20,906 nucleotides of DNA, taken from the NCBI GenBank assembly GCA_031292735.1, contig JARLGP010000025.1, positions 1 through 20,906 of the forward strand. Direction: 5' to 3'. Shown here in pieces: positions 1 through 7,463 of this stretch. The stretch is from Holophaga sp. (GTDB lineage Bacteria > Acidobacteriota > Holophagae > Holophagales > Holophagaceae). Position numbers and translations under genes: made by a program. The notes below the pieces were generated by a model. It ran no database searches, was not told the DNA's origin, and saw only the letters and a list, made by a program, of their open reading frames with translations. Positions within the stretch are counted from its first letter, which is position 1, and each line of letters opens with the position of its first letter.

Positions 1-597
1 AGCAGCCACCACCGTCCAGGTCCCGATCGTGGGGTTGTAGATCTCCGCGCTGGCGAGGGGCTCTATATTGGCATCCAAGCCTCCCGCCACCAGGACCGTC
101 CCATCGTTCAGCAGGGTGGCCACGGGATTTGCGCGGGGCACAGCAGCGCCGCCGTTTTCAACGAGCCAAGTGCCCTTCTGGACCGTGACCGTCCGGGAAT
201 TCAGCACCGCAGCCCCGGCCTGATTCTGGACATCGGCCTGAACCTGGAAGGTGCCTTCCGCGGTCCCTGCGCTGAAGCCGAGAAGGGCGGTGCCCTGCCC
301 GGAGGTGATGGAGCCCGTGCTGGTTCCCGCCGTGATGCTCCACAACTCCGTCGTCCCGGATTGAGCCGGAAGAATGCTGGCCTGCATCCAGGCATCCCCT
401 GGGTGGACCGACAGGGGCGCCAGGACATGGACATTGGCCAAAGGGGTCACCGTCGTCCCGGAGCCGCCTGAACCGCTTGAGCCACAGGCCATGGCGCTCA
501 GCAGCAGCAGACTCGTCGCCAGAAGCAGGCCAAGGCAACGACCGAAGGTCCGTCTCCAGGCTGAAGCGCAGGTTCCGAAGGAAAGGTAAGCCGCCAT
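1..597 (-). CDS. Kelch-repeat lipoprotein, N-terminal part (runs off left edge)
   Basis: The reading frame is open from an ATG at 597 to the window edge (199 codons, no stop). An AGGGG ribosome site precedes the ATG and an in-frame TAG lies just upstream, which fixes the start. Residues 15-38 form a signal peptide with arginines, a leucine-rich core and SAMAC, so Cys38 is a plausible lipidation site, although the lipobox is imperfect (Ala at -3, Met at -2). A Gly/Ser linker follows. Residues about 50-140 are beta-rich and Ig-like. From about residue 156 there is a Kelch/galactose-oxidase-type blade: NDGTVLVAGG, then AEIYNP and GTW. Kelch repeats form beta-propellers for protein or glycan binding. 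The protein is probably anchored in the outer membrane or periplasm; the ligand is unknown. The remaining propeller lies outside the window. Confidence 0.85.
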   Translation of the reverse strand, partial: MAAYLSFGTCASAWRRTFGRCLGLLLATSLLLLSAMACGSSGSGGSGTTVTPLANVHVLAPLSVHPGDAWMQASILPAQSGTTELWSITAGTSTGSITSGQGTALLGFSAGTAEGTFQVQADVQNQAGAAVLNSRTVTVQKGTWLVENGGAAVPRANPVATLLNDGTVLVAGGLDANIEPLASAEIYNPTIGTWTVVAA

Positions 598-1259
598 GAT
601 TGGCCCCTAGAAGTTGTGGATCGAATAGACGCATTGCTGCGGACGGCCCAGGGTAGGGCTCAGGGGCAGGCATACGATCTTGTAATTCCCAAGAATCATG
701 CAATTTCCACTTCAAGCCAGCAGTTACGAACCGGCCGGCCAGGCAATGGCGACCCGAGTCGCCGCCATACTGGAGGTCTGGGTGAAGCACTCCCACTTCC
801 ACCTGAGCAGCCTCTCCAGAGGCAACACAAGCACAACCAACAGAATAGGGAACCCAGCCGAATGGAGCGCATGAGGGGAATATATCATATGCATGGTAGA
901 GAGATATTAATGGCAGCAATAAAGGACTAGGTTGACCCCCAAGCAGCCCTAGTGCGGGTTTGCTTTATCTGGGCAAGGTGCCCCCATGGACCCAGCCCCC
1001 AGGCTCCTTCCCTCGTCCTCTGCGGCGGTTTGGACCAGCCCGCGCCTGCCATGCCAGGCAAAATCAGTGGCCATAATAGTTCGTAACCGTTCAGGGCAGT
1101 CGGGTAGGCCAGGGTGGTTGCCCACCCCGGCCTACCCGACTGCGCCGTGCCCCCAGTTGGAAAGGGAATGCTGGCAGCGGGAATGCGGTTTCCATGTTGT
1201 AATCCTCAGCAAGCCCAACCCACACCTGTGCAAGCCGCTGCATATCCCAGGAAACGTTC
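598..1259. other. Intergenic region without a credible gene (662 bp)
   Basis: This stretch separates the leftward Kelch lipoprotein from the rightward membrane-protein gene, so it should carry promoters for both. Open frames here have low-complexity Pro/Gly/Arg translations, no good ribosome sites and no recognisable domain, so I do not call them. It contains an AT-rich patch around 878-915, a short GC hairpin at 748-763 (6-bp arms, 4-nt loop) and the large hairpin at 1097-1144. I cannot assign a -35/-10 pair with confidence. Confidence 0.6.
1097..1144. repeat. Near-perfect inverted repeat, 22-bp arms, 4-nt loop
   Basis: The arms at 1097-1118 and 1123-1144 are reverse complements with one mismatch, separated by TTGC. 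The arms start with GCAGTCGGGTAGGCC. No T-run follows on either strand, so this is not a classical intrinsic terminator. It lies about 115 bp before the start of the gene at 1260. It could be an mRNA leader structure, a bidirectional transcription barrier, or a member of a dispersed palindromic (REP-like) family. The window alone cannot decide. Confidence 0.8.
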
Positions 1260-2741
1260 ATGAAACAGGACATCGCCCTGAATCCCGGCCAGCCCAGCCG
1301 CTGGCTGTGGATCATCGCCGCCACCTTTCTGGTGTCCTGCGCCTCAGCCTACCTGATCGCCCGCTACGGTGTCGACCAGCACGTGGATTCGCTCACCCTG
1401 CCGGTGGCCGGGCGGACCCTGAACCAATTCATGGCGGTCCTGCTCACCTGCATCGCCCTGATCTTGCCGCTCACCGCCAATCTCTACACGCCAAGGCTGG
1501 TGTCCCTGTATGTGCGCCATCCGCTCATCGTCAGCATGCTGGTGCTGCTGCTCTTCAGCCAGATAATCTGCCTGGTGCTGAACTTCCTGCCAGTGCCAAG
1601 TCGGCTCAACCACATCCTGGTGGGCCTGCTGACCCTCATCTACCTCCTGGTGATCCTGGGGGCCCTGCCTTTCTTATACGGCATCAGCCGGTTCCTGCGT
1701 CCGATCTTCTTCGTGCCCATGCTCACCCAGAAGGGTGTCCAGAGCCTAGGGCGGCTGGCGCGCGGCGACACCCGCCCGGTGAACGGCGAAAACCTGTTCC
1801 ACACCGTCGACGTGGTCACCAATCTGGCATTGACCGGCATGAACCGGGGGGACCGCCAGCTGGTGCTGCTGGCGCTGGAGTCCCTGCACCTGTTCCTGGT
1901 GCGGGTCATCGCCAACAGCGGGGGGGACTCCAGGGCCTGGCGGGCGCTGGAGCCCCGGTTCCTGCCGGGGCTGGCCCGGGAGGGGCAGGAATTCCTGGTC
2001 CGGGAGAGCATCTGGCCGGAGGCCTACGTACTGGGCCAGTTGCTCAAGATCATGGAGAATGCCAGCAAGCACCAGCACGAAATCCTGGCGGAGATGGCCA
2101 GCCACCTGTTGCTTTCGACGCAGATGGCCGTCGATACGGGCATGGACCGAGTCACCGAGCTACACCAGATGGCCTTCAACACGCTCATGCGGGACGCGGT
2201 GGAGGATCAGGACCTGCGCCGGTTCCAGAACCTGTCTGCCTGCTTCCGCCAGCTCATCGAGGTCCTGGTCCCACAGGGCCACCGCATGCACGAGGCGGTA
2301 CAGCACCTCATCCACTACGCCAAGCTGGCGGATCGCGCAGGCATGCCGCTCGTCATGGAGACGGTGGTGTACGACCTGGCCGAAACCGTGCTGACGGTGG
2401 GACGCTGTGCCCCAGGCCCGGCCCTGGAAATCATCCAGGCCTGGGCCGGGCCACTTTGGCAGGAGAGCCTGGAAGGCCCCCCCCACCTGCGCAAGGTGGC
2501 CTGGCGAGCCCTGGTCCGGGTCCACTGGGAAGCCAAGGCCGCCGGCCTGGAGGCGATACGGGAAAGCGTCTACTGGCGCTTCCTTACCGACGACGCGATC
2601 CACCGGGAGCAGATCGAACTGGTCCTGGCCGAGAACCGGGAGCTGCATACGGAATTTAATGACCGGATCATGAAATTCGGCCACATCTCCCCGGAAGCGG
2701 AACGACTAGCCCAGGAATTCCTCGCAGATCTGCCCCTGTGA
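1260..2741 (+). CDS. Multi-pass membrane protein with large soluble domain, function unknown
   Basis: This is a 493-residue protein; its ATG is preceded by AGGAAA at good spacing. Four strongly hydrophobic segments lie at about residues 16-35, 56-76, 86-109 and 117-141. A soluble, mainly helical region of about 350 residues follows. The segment after the last helix (residues 150-200, VPMLTQKGVQSLGRLARGD onwards) and the helical repeats loosely recall DUF2254-type predicted membrane proteins, but I see no diagnostic motif and do not assign the family. No catalytic residue cluster stands out. The soluble part is rich in Leu, Glu and His and could be a scaffold or a ligand-binding helical domain. 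The gene stands alone: a divergent lipoprotein lies on the left and a tRNA on the opposite strand on the right. Confidence 0.85.
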   Translation: MKQDIALNPGQPSRWLWIIAATFLVSCASAYLIARYGVDQHVDSLTLPVAGRTLNQFMAVLLTCIALILPLTANLYTPRLVSLYVRHPLIVSMLVLLLFSQIICLVLNFLPVPSRLNHILVGLLTLIYLLVILGALPFLYGISRFLRPIFFVPMLTQKGVQSLGRLARGDTRPVNGENLFHTVDVVTNLALTGMNRGDRQLVLLALESLHLFLVRVIANSGGDSRAWRALEPRFLPGLAREGQEFLVRESIWPEAYVLGQLLKIMENASKHQHEILAEMASHLLLSTQMAVDTGMDRVTELHQMAFNTLMRDAVEDQDLRRFQNLSACFRQLIEVLVPQGHRMHEAVQHLIHYAKLADRAGMPLVMETVVYDLAETVLTVGRCAPGPALEIIQAWAGPLWQESLEGPPHLRKVAWRALVRVHWEAKAAGLEAIRESVYWRFLTDDAIHREQIELVLAENRELHTEFNDRIMKFGHISPEAERLAQEFLADLPL

Positions 2742-2774
2742 GGGCGTTCCGGCCCCGGCATAAGGTCCTTAGAT

Positions 2775-2800
2775 CCCTTGGGACGCATGCGTCGCAAGGG
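2775..2800. repeat. Interrupted palindrome after the membrane-protein gene
   Basis: CCCTTG at 2775-2780 pairs with CAAGGG at 2795-2800. Inside, after one G-G mismatch, lies the perfect 12-bp palindrome GACGCATGCGTC (2782-2793). It sits 34 bp beyond the stop of the upstream gene. No T-run follows, so a role as intrinsic terminator is doubtful. Confidence 0.5.
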
Positions 2801-2840
2801 GGGCCGTAGCGGAACAGGGCTGAAATTCTGATCGCCAAGT

Positions 2841-2982
2841 AGGATTTGAACCTGGGTTCGCTGGCGCTCACCCCGCGGCATTGGCTGCGCACGGAAATCC
2901 GCCTGCGGCGGACCGCTTCGCACGCAGTGCGTGCTCAGCTTTTCCTACCTGCGCGCCATTGCCGATCGCAGGTCCAAATCCT
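2841..2982. repeat. Element bounded by tRNA T-arm-like inverted repeats
   Basis: The left arm (2841-2867) and the reverse complement of the right arm (2953-2982) agree at about 23 of 27 aligned positions, with one 3-nt gap. Both contain the tRNA T-arm core. The left arm shares the 14-mer AGGATTTGAACCTG with the initiator tRNA gene next door (3062-3075) in the same orientation. The right arm, reversed, matches the tRNA end GGGCAGGATTTG-ACCTGCGA with one difference. The interior is GC-rich and palindromic. No full cloverleaf can be drawn, so these are tRNA fragments: a decayed tRNA or attachment-site remnant, or a MITE-like repeat built on them. Confidence 0.5.
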
Positions 2983-3010
2983 GCCCGGGCTTCGATAATC
3001 GCCCTGTAAA

Positions 3011-3046
3011 TACGAAAAGGTCTGGCAGATGCCAGACCTTTTCGTA
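3011..3046 (-). terminator. Intrinsic terminator of the initiator tRNA gene
   Basis: This is a perfect 16-bp stem with a 4-nt loop. Read on the minus strand it begins two bases after the tRNA CCA end. The GC core GGTCTGGC / GCCAGACC is followed by TTTTCGTATTT, the usual intrinsic terminator layout. The symmetric A-run on the other side means it could also stop transcripts coming from the left. Confidence 0.85.
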
Positions 3047-3048
3047 AT

Positions 3049-3125
<77 letters not shown>

Positions 3126-3136
3126 CCGGAAAGTTA

Positions 3137-3164
3137 ATAGTAGCAGGCATGCAATCCTTTGCAA
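3137..3164 (-). promoter_or_regulatory. Promoter of the initiator tRNA gene
   Basis: On the minus strand, TTGCAA (3159-3164, -35) and TACTAT (3137-3142, -10) are 16 nt apart. The -10 box ends 11 nt before the mature tRNA 5' end. Both boxes resemble the sigma-70 consensus. Confidence 0.6.
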
Positions 3165-3213
3165 AGCCCTATTACAGCAATCGCGCTAATCTCGAAGTCG
3201 TTTTGAGGTTGGC

Positions 3214-5154
3214 ATGTTGCGTAAGCTGATGATCCTGGGATTGACGTTGGGGCCAGTGGGGTTGGGGGCCTGGACGCCGGAGCGGTGGTTCGACCGGCCG
3301 CGCTCGCCCCGAATCGTCAACTACAAGGTCGAGGCGGCGCTGGACTGGAAGGAGAAGGTGCTGGACGGCCAGGAAACGCTCACCTGGCGCAATACCGGCA
3401 CAGCTCCCACGGCCGAACTGCCGCTGCACCTCTACCTCAATGCCTTCAAGGGACCGCAAAGCCTGTTCTTCAAGGAGAAGGGCGGGGCGCTGGGCCCCAA
3501 GGCGGGCGGCTGGAACGCGGGGGACGTGCGCCACTGGGGCTACTGCCGGCTGGAGTCGGTGCGCCTGGACAACCACTTGCTGGATGGCCATTTCGGGGAG
3601 GACCAGACAGTGTTCTGGGTGCGCCTGCCGCGCCCGGTGGCTCCGGGCGAATCCATCCGGCTGGACATCGCCTGGGAAAGCCGCTTCCCCATGGTCCACA
3701 CCCGCACCGGCTGGAGCCGGGACTTCCTGATGGGGGCCCAGTGGTTCCCCAAGGCCGGGGTCTATGAAGGCGACCACTGGAACTGCCGCGCCTACCACAC
3801 CGGCACCGGCTTCTACGCGGACTTCGGCAACTACGACGTGCAGCTGTCGCTGCCCAACGCCCTGCTCCTGGCCCACACCGGCACCCAGGCCAACTTCAAG
3901 ACCCCCGAGGACATCACCCGGGATCCCAGGCGCCCGGCCAATGTCATCTGGAAACTCCACGCGGAGGACGTGCACGACTTCGCCTGGGCGGTGATGCCCA
4001 GCCAGAGCTGGGGCTACCGGTCCTTCGAATACCGGAACGTCCAGGTGTTCTGCTTCTTCCAGCCGGGAAACACCGGCAGCTACGATCGCCAGCGGCTGGC
4101 GGTCCAGGTGGCGCTGAAACATGCCAGCGAATGGTTCTTCCCCTATCCCTACCCGGTGCTCACCGTCATCGACGTGCCCGAAGGGGCCGAAGGGGCGGAC
4201 CGGATGGATTACCCGACGCTGGTCACCGCCTCATCCCGCCGCTTCGACCCCCTGCGCCAGCGGCTCCAGCCGGAGCAGACCACCATCGAGGAAGTTGGCC
4301 ACCAGTGGTTCTACGGGATGCTGGCCGCCGATGCCGCGGAGGAGCCCTGGCTGGATGACGGCCTCGCCTCCTGGTTCGCCCAGAAGGCCACGGAACGGGC
4401 GTACCAGAACCTGTTCAGCAGCCGCCGGTTCCAGGTGGACACCGACGCCCCGGCGGTGGCCGGCTATTGGCGCGATCCGTCGGTGGACCCCATCACCCGG
4501 TCCGGCTACCAGACCCGCGACCTGGATTCCGGGATCACCGCCGCCCGCTACAAGGCGCCCCTGGTCCTGGACCAGTTGGAGGCCATGCTGGGCCGGCCGA
4601 TGATGGAGCGGGTGCTGCAGGAATACGCCCGGGAGATGGCCTTCCGCCACCCCACCGGGCGCGACTTCGAACGCATCGCCGAGCAGGTCACCGGGCGCAA
4701 CCTCTCCGCCTTCTGGCGGGATTTCCTGGCCGGCACCGACACCCTGGACATGGTGATCCAGCAGGTGGGCACCCAGGAGGTGCTGGAGGGCGGCTGGATG
4801 GAGGGCCCCAAGGGACCGGTGTTCGCCACCCCCCAGCCCGCCTCGCCGGGCCGGCGCGGCTCGGTGACCCTGCTGCGCCGGGGCGGCCTGCGGCTGCCCA
4901 TCACCCTCTGGGTGCGGCTGGAAAACCGCACCGAGCAGCGGCTCACCTGGGACGGCCAGGACCGCTGGTGCACCTTCCAGTTCGACAGCCCGGTGACCAT
5001 GGCCATCCTCGATCCGGACGGCAACTACCCCATGCTCAAGGACCGGCTGCACTCCAGCTATGCCGCCCAGCCGGCGCGCCGGGGCCTGCACTACTGGTCC
5101 CAGATGGTATGGGGCGTGCTCACCGGCCTGCTGCAGGGGGCCGGGCTGGGCTGA
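3214..5154 (+). CDS. Secreted M1-family aminopeptidase-like protein with altered zinc site
   Basis: A 646-residue protein with a signal peptide (about residues 1-19); GAGG precedes the ATG. The layout is that of M1 metallopeptidases: an N-terminal beta domain (about 35-270), then the catalytic domain. The substrate loop (GAMEN in the family) reads DRMDYPTLVTA (329-339). The HExxH site reads EEVGH (359-363), so the first zinc His is Glu359; catalytic Glu360 and His363 remain. The third ligand, Glu in the family's NEG, falls at Asp382 in LDDG. The downstream ARYKAPLVLDQLEAML segment matches the usual conserved tyrosine region. M1 enzymes cleave N-terminal residues from peptides; with two of three zinc ligands changed, this protein may be inactive, bind another metal, or act by binding. 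The fold assignment is firm; activity is doubtful. It probably acts in the periplasm or outside the cell. Confidence 0.85.
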   Translation: MLRKLMILGLTLGPVGLGAWTPERWFDRPRSPRIVNYKVEAALDWKEKVLDGQETLTWRNTGTAPTAELPLHLYLNAFKGPQSLFFKEKGGALGPKAGGWNAGDVRHWGYCRLESVRLDNHLLDGHFGEDQTVFWVRLPRPVAPGESIRLDIAWESRFPMVHTRTGWSRDFLMGAQWFPKAGVYEGDHWNCRAYHTGTGFYADFGNYDVQLSLPNALLLAHTGTQANFKTPEDITRDPRRPANVIWKLHAEDVHDFAWAVMPSQSWGYRSFEYRNVQVFCFFQPGNTGSYDRQRLAVQVALKHASEWFFPYPYPVLTVIDVPEGAEGADRMDYPTLVTASSRRFDPLRQRLQPEQTTIEEVGHQWFYGMLAADAAEEPWLDDGLASWFAQKATERAYQNLFSSRRFQVDTDAPAVAGYWRDPSVDPITRSGYQTRDLDSGITAARYKAPLVLDQLEAMLGRPMMERVLQEYAREMAFRHPTGRDFERIAEQVTGRNLSAFWRDFLAGTDTLDMVIQQVGTQEVLEGGWMEGPKGPVFATPQPASPGRRGSVTLLRRGGLRLPITLWVRLENRTEQRLTWDGQDRWCTFQFDSPVTMAILDPDGNYPMLKDRLHSSYAAQPARRGLHYWSQMVWGVLTGLLQGAGLG

Positions 5155-5172
5155 ATCGGGCCGATCTGACAG

Positions 5173-5178
5173 TATGAT
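5173..5178 (+). promoter_or_regulatory. Possible -10 box upstream of pyrF
   Basis: TATGAT lies 41 bp before the pyrF ATG in the 65-bp gap after the M1-like gene. The best -35 (CTGAAT, 16 nt upstream) is poor, so this is tentative. Confidence 0.3.
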
Positions 5179-5219
5179 GGGGACAGTTGAAACCATCGCC
5201 CGTCCCTGGGAGATCCGCC

Positions 5220-5939
5220 ATGACCACAGCCAAGTCCAACGTTGACCGCCTCGTCGTCGCCCTGGACGTGCCCACCGCCCAGGAGGCCATCGCCTTGGCC
5301 CGCCGGCTCCAGGGCCGGGTGGGCATGCTCAAGGTGGGCCTGGAGCTGTTCTGCGCCCAGGGCCCGGCCTTCATCCGGGAGATCCAGGCCTTCGCCCCGG
5401 TGTTCCTGGACCTCAAGCTGCACGACATCCCCACCACCGTGCACCGGGCCCTGGAGGCCCTGCTGCCGCTGGACCCTGCCCTGATCGACATCCACACCCA
5501 GGGCGGCCCGGCCATGATCGAGGCCGCCGCCGAGGCGGTGCGCGCCCACCGCCAGCGCGGCGGCCGCACCCAGCTGCTGGGGGTCACCGTGCTCACCAGC
5601 CTGGACCGGGAGGCCCTCACCCGGCTGGGGCTGGCCACCGATCCCGGCGACATGGCCCTGCACCTGGCCCGGCTGGCCAAGGAATGCGGCTGCGACGGCG
5701 TGGTTTGCTCGGCCCAGGAGGCCGCCTGCGTGCGTTCCGCCTGCGGCGACGGCTTCCACCGGCTCACCCCCGGCATCCGCCCGCGCGGCGGCGCCGTCCA
5801 GGATCAGGCCCGGGTGGTCACCCCGGCCCAGGCCCTGCGCGACGGCTCCACCTGGCTGGTGGTGGGCCGGCCCATCACCCGCGCCGCCGATCCGGCCGCG
5901 GCGGCCGACGCGATCCTGGCAGAAATGGCAGAAGCCTGA
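5220..5939 (+). CDS. pyrF: Orotidine 5'-phosphate decarboxylase
   Basis: This cytoplasmic TIM-barrel enzyme decarboxylates OMP to UMP, the last step of de novo pyrimidine synthesis. The 239-residue product has the usual length for bacterial class I enzymes. LVVALDV (11-17) is the first strand, KVG (38-40) carries a substrate lysine, and FLDLKLHDIP (62-71) is the signature with the Asp64-Lys66-Asp69 charge network. TPGIRPRGG near residue 185 and VVGRPIT near 215 form the phosphate grip. I chose the ATG at 5220, preceded by GGGAG, over an in-frame ATG 33 bp upstream that lacks a ribosome site and would add non-homologous residues. The next gene starts 5 bp after the stop, so the two are probably cotranscribed. 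Confidence 0.95.
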   Translation: MTTAKSNVDRLVVALDVPTAQEAIALARRLQGRVGMLKVGLELFCAQGPAFIREIQAFAPVFLDLKLHDIPTTVHRALEALLPLDPALIDIHTQGGPAMIEAAAEAVRAHRQRGGRTQLLGVTVLTSLDREALTRLGLATDPGDMALHLARLAKECGCDGVVCSAQEAACVRSACGDGFHRLTPGIRPRGGAVQDQARVVTPAQALRDGSTWLVVGRPITRAADPAAAADAILAEMAEA

Positions 5940-5944
5940 ACCCG

Positions 5945-6502
5945 ATGTCCGCAACCTCCCCCCTGGTCTTCCGGCCCAGCATCGCCCAGCGCACCTTGTC
6001 CGTCCTGCTTTGCGCCGGCTCCTGGCTGGTGGGGGTCCGGGGCTTGTACCTGCTGATCAACAACCTGCCCCGGCTCATGGCCGCCCAGCGCCAGGCCGCC
6101 GCCGCGAATGAGCCCACGGCCCTGCTCTGGGTCTACATCGTGGCTTCGGTGACCCTGTGCGTGGTGGCCGGACTGCTGCTGCTGTTCTCCGCCCTGGGGC
6201 TGATCCTCATCGAAGGCACCCAGATCGTGGTGGACGAAGCCGGCATCACCGTGGAGCACGCCGGGCTGCCCAGGCCCCTGGCGGTTCGCCTGGGGGCGGG
6301 CCACCTGCCCTGGAAACACGTGCTGGGGCTGGAAAAGGGCAATATTTTCTTCATTCTGCGCGGGGGCCTGCCCAAGGGCGAGCCCAGCAACCTGCTGACC
6401 GAGCGGTATGCCAAGTCCACCTTGAAATTCCTGTTGGTGGATCAGCTGGAGCGGCTGATCCTGATCATCCTGGAGCGCAGCTCCAACCTGACCTTTTCAT
6501 GA
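5945..6502 (+). CDS. Two-helix membrane protein with PH-like domain, function unknown
   Basis: A 185-residue protein starting 5 bp after pyrF; translation probably depends on reinitiation, because the ribosome site inside the pyrF end is weak. Two transmembrane helices lie at about residues 17-40 and 61-89. A beta-rich domain follows (about 90-185): TQIVVDEAGITVE, then LPWKHVLGLEKGNIFFIL. This resembles bacterial PH-like (bPH2/YdbT-type) domains, where W-x-x-I/V marks the central strands. The similarity is only a pattern judgement. Nothing links it functionally to pyrF beyond cotranscription. Confidence 0.75.
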   Translation: MSATSPLVFRPSIAQRTLSVLLCAGSWLVGVRGLYLLINNLPRLMAAQRQAAAANEPTALLWVYIVASVTLCVVAGLLLLFSALGLILIEGTQIVVDEAGITVEHAGLPRPLAVRLGAGHLPWKHVLGLEKGNIFFILRGGLPKGEPSNLLTERYAKSTLKFLLVDQLERLILIILERSSNLTFS

Positions 6503-6576
6503 CCGGGGCGGGCCCGCGGCACCTCGCACCTTTCCGTGGCGCAGCCTCCAGCTCGCTGGCCGGGCCCCAGATCGGC

Positions 6577-6582
6577 TACCCT
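6577..6582 (+). promoter_or_regulatory. Possible -10 box (TACCCT) upstream of the gene at 6627
   Basis: GGCTACCCT at 6574-6582 recurs as GGCTACCCT at 8221-8229, ahead of the gene at 8250. Both lie close upstream of a plus-strand start, so the shared 9-mer may be a promoter -10 region. No convincing -35 is visible in either. Confidence 0.25.
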
Positions 6583-6626
6583 GGATTCCAAGCCAAAAAA
6601 TTGCAAACCAAGAAGGGTCGATTGCC

Positions 6627-7463
6627 ATGAATCCGTTCCTACCCGTCCTCCTTACCCTGGCCTTCCCCCTCGCGGCCCAGGGCCTTCCCGACCGGTTCCA
6701 GGAGCATCGCGCCGCCTGGGAGGAGAGCCTGGCCAAGGGCCAGGGCGCCCCGGTGCGCAAGGCCACGGAAGAGCTGCTCCAGCAGGACGGCGTCGCAATC
6801 AACCCCTCGGACTACAACGCCATGCATGCCATGGTGGCGGTGCGCAACCTGGCCGCCAGGGCCTGCGTGGTGGATGGGGCCTGGGAGGATGCCATCGCCC
6901 ACCTGGAAAAGGCCAGCCAGGCCGCCACCGACAACGTGGCCACCGCCGAGGGCACTTTCGCCAAGCTGGTGGCCCAGCACCAGGACAAGCTCAAGGAATG
7001 GCGCGAGCAGACCGGCGTCCAGGAAAAGCGCCTGCAGGGCCTGAATGCCCAGCCCGGGCTCAGCGCCGACCAGATCAAGCTGAAGAGCCAGATCCAGGGG
7101 TTCCTGGACGAGCACCACAAGGCCATCGCCCAGAGCGAGAAATCCCTGAAGGAGATCGACGGTTTGCTCGCCCTGCTCAAGCAGGAGCAGGAGACCTACG
7201 CCGCTTCGCTGGCCCAGTGGCAGGCGTTCCTGGCCAAGGAGCACGCCGACATCGCCCGGCTGGGCAGCGTCAACGCCTATGTGGCCGAGAAGCTCGAACA
7301 GGTGAAGGCCGACGACGCCCGGCCGCGCACCGAGCGCCTGGCCTACGGCCGCAGGCTGCTGCGCCTGAACCCGGCCAGCCAGGAATGCCGGCGTTTCGTG
7401 GACGGCATGGAAGGCAGGGACGACGACACCCTTCCGGCCAGGAAGGTCAAGCGCGCGAGCTAG
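6627..7463 (+). CDS. Secreted alpha-helical/coiled-coil protein, function unknown
   Basis: A 278-residue protein with an AAGAAGGG ribosome site. A short signal peptide (about residues 1-18, ending PLAAQ) sends it to the periplasm. The rest is almost entirely helical; residues about 100-215 are rich in Lys, Glu, Gln and Leu with heptad-like spacing, suggesting a coiled coil (around KEWREQTGVQEKRLQGL and KSLKEIDGLLALLKQEQ). No Cys cluster or catalytic motif is visible; a Cys in VRNLAARACVVDG and one near the C-terminus stand alone. Helical repeats around residues 60-95 could be TPR-like (VDGAWEDAIAHLEKASQAA). The gene converges with the beta-barrel gene and their ends overlap by 4 bp. Confidence 0.8.
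   Translation: MNPFLPVLLTLAFPLAAQGLPDRFQEHRAAWEESLAKGQGAPVRKATEELLQQDGVAINPSDYNAMHAMVAVRNLAARACVVDGAWEDAIAHLEKASQAATDNVATAEGTFAKLVAQHQDKLKEWREQTGVQEKRLQGLNAQPGLSADQIKLKSQIQGFLDEHHKAIAQSEKSLKEIDGLLALLKQEQETYAASLAQWQAFLAKEHADIARLGSVNAYVAEKLEQVKADDARPRTERLAYGRRLLRLNPASQECRRFVDGMEGRDDDTLPARKVKRAS

Larger units (their letters stand above)
2742..3048. other. Intergenic region with palindromes and tRNA-arm-like sequence
   Basis: There is no credible coding frame between the stop of the membrane-protein gene and the tRNA. The region holds a palindrome at 2775-2800, a GC-rich element at 2841-2982 bounded by tRNA T-arm-like inverted repeats, and the tRNA terminator at 3011-3046. The core of the GC-rich element carries further small palindromes, for example TCCGCC-TGC-GGCGGA and GCACGCA-G-TGCGTGC around 2898-2934. 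Confidence 0.65.

Noticed and set aside
158..919. 253-residue minus-strand open frame
   Set aside because: It is out of frame with the Kelch lipoprotein it overlaps, which has a signal peptide, ribosome site and Kelch motif. The translation is a shadow without domain features.
616..930. 104-residue plus-strand open frame in the intergenic region
   Set aside because: It has no ribosome site, a low-complexity Gln/Arg-rich translation and no recognisable feature.
601..960. Cyclic-di-GMP or other riboswitch ahead of the Kelch gene
   Set aside because: I looked for the conserved GEMM core on the minus strand and did not find it; only a small hairpin at 748-763 is present.
986..2659. 557-residue plus-strand open frame
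   Set aside because: It is a Pro/Gly/Arg-rich shadow of the membrane-protein gene in another frame, typical of GC-rich DNA.
2953..2990. A possible second tRNA gene on the plus strand
   Set aside because: A T-arm can be drawn (GCAGG-TCCAAAT-CCTGC), but no matching acceptor, D-arm or anticodon arm lies upstream.
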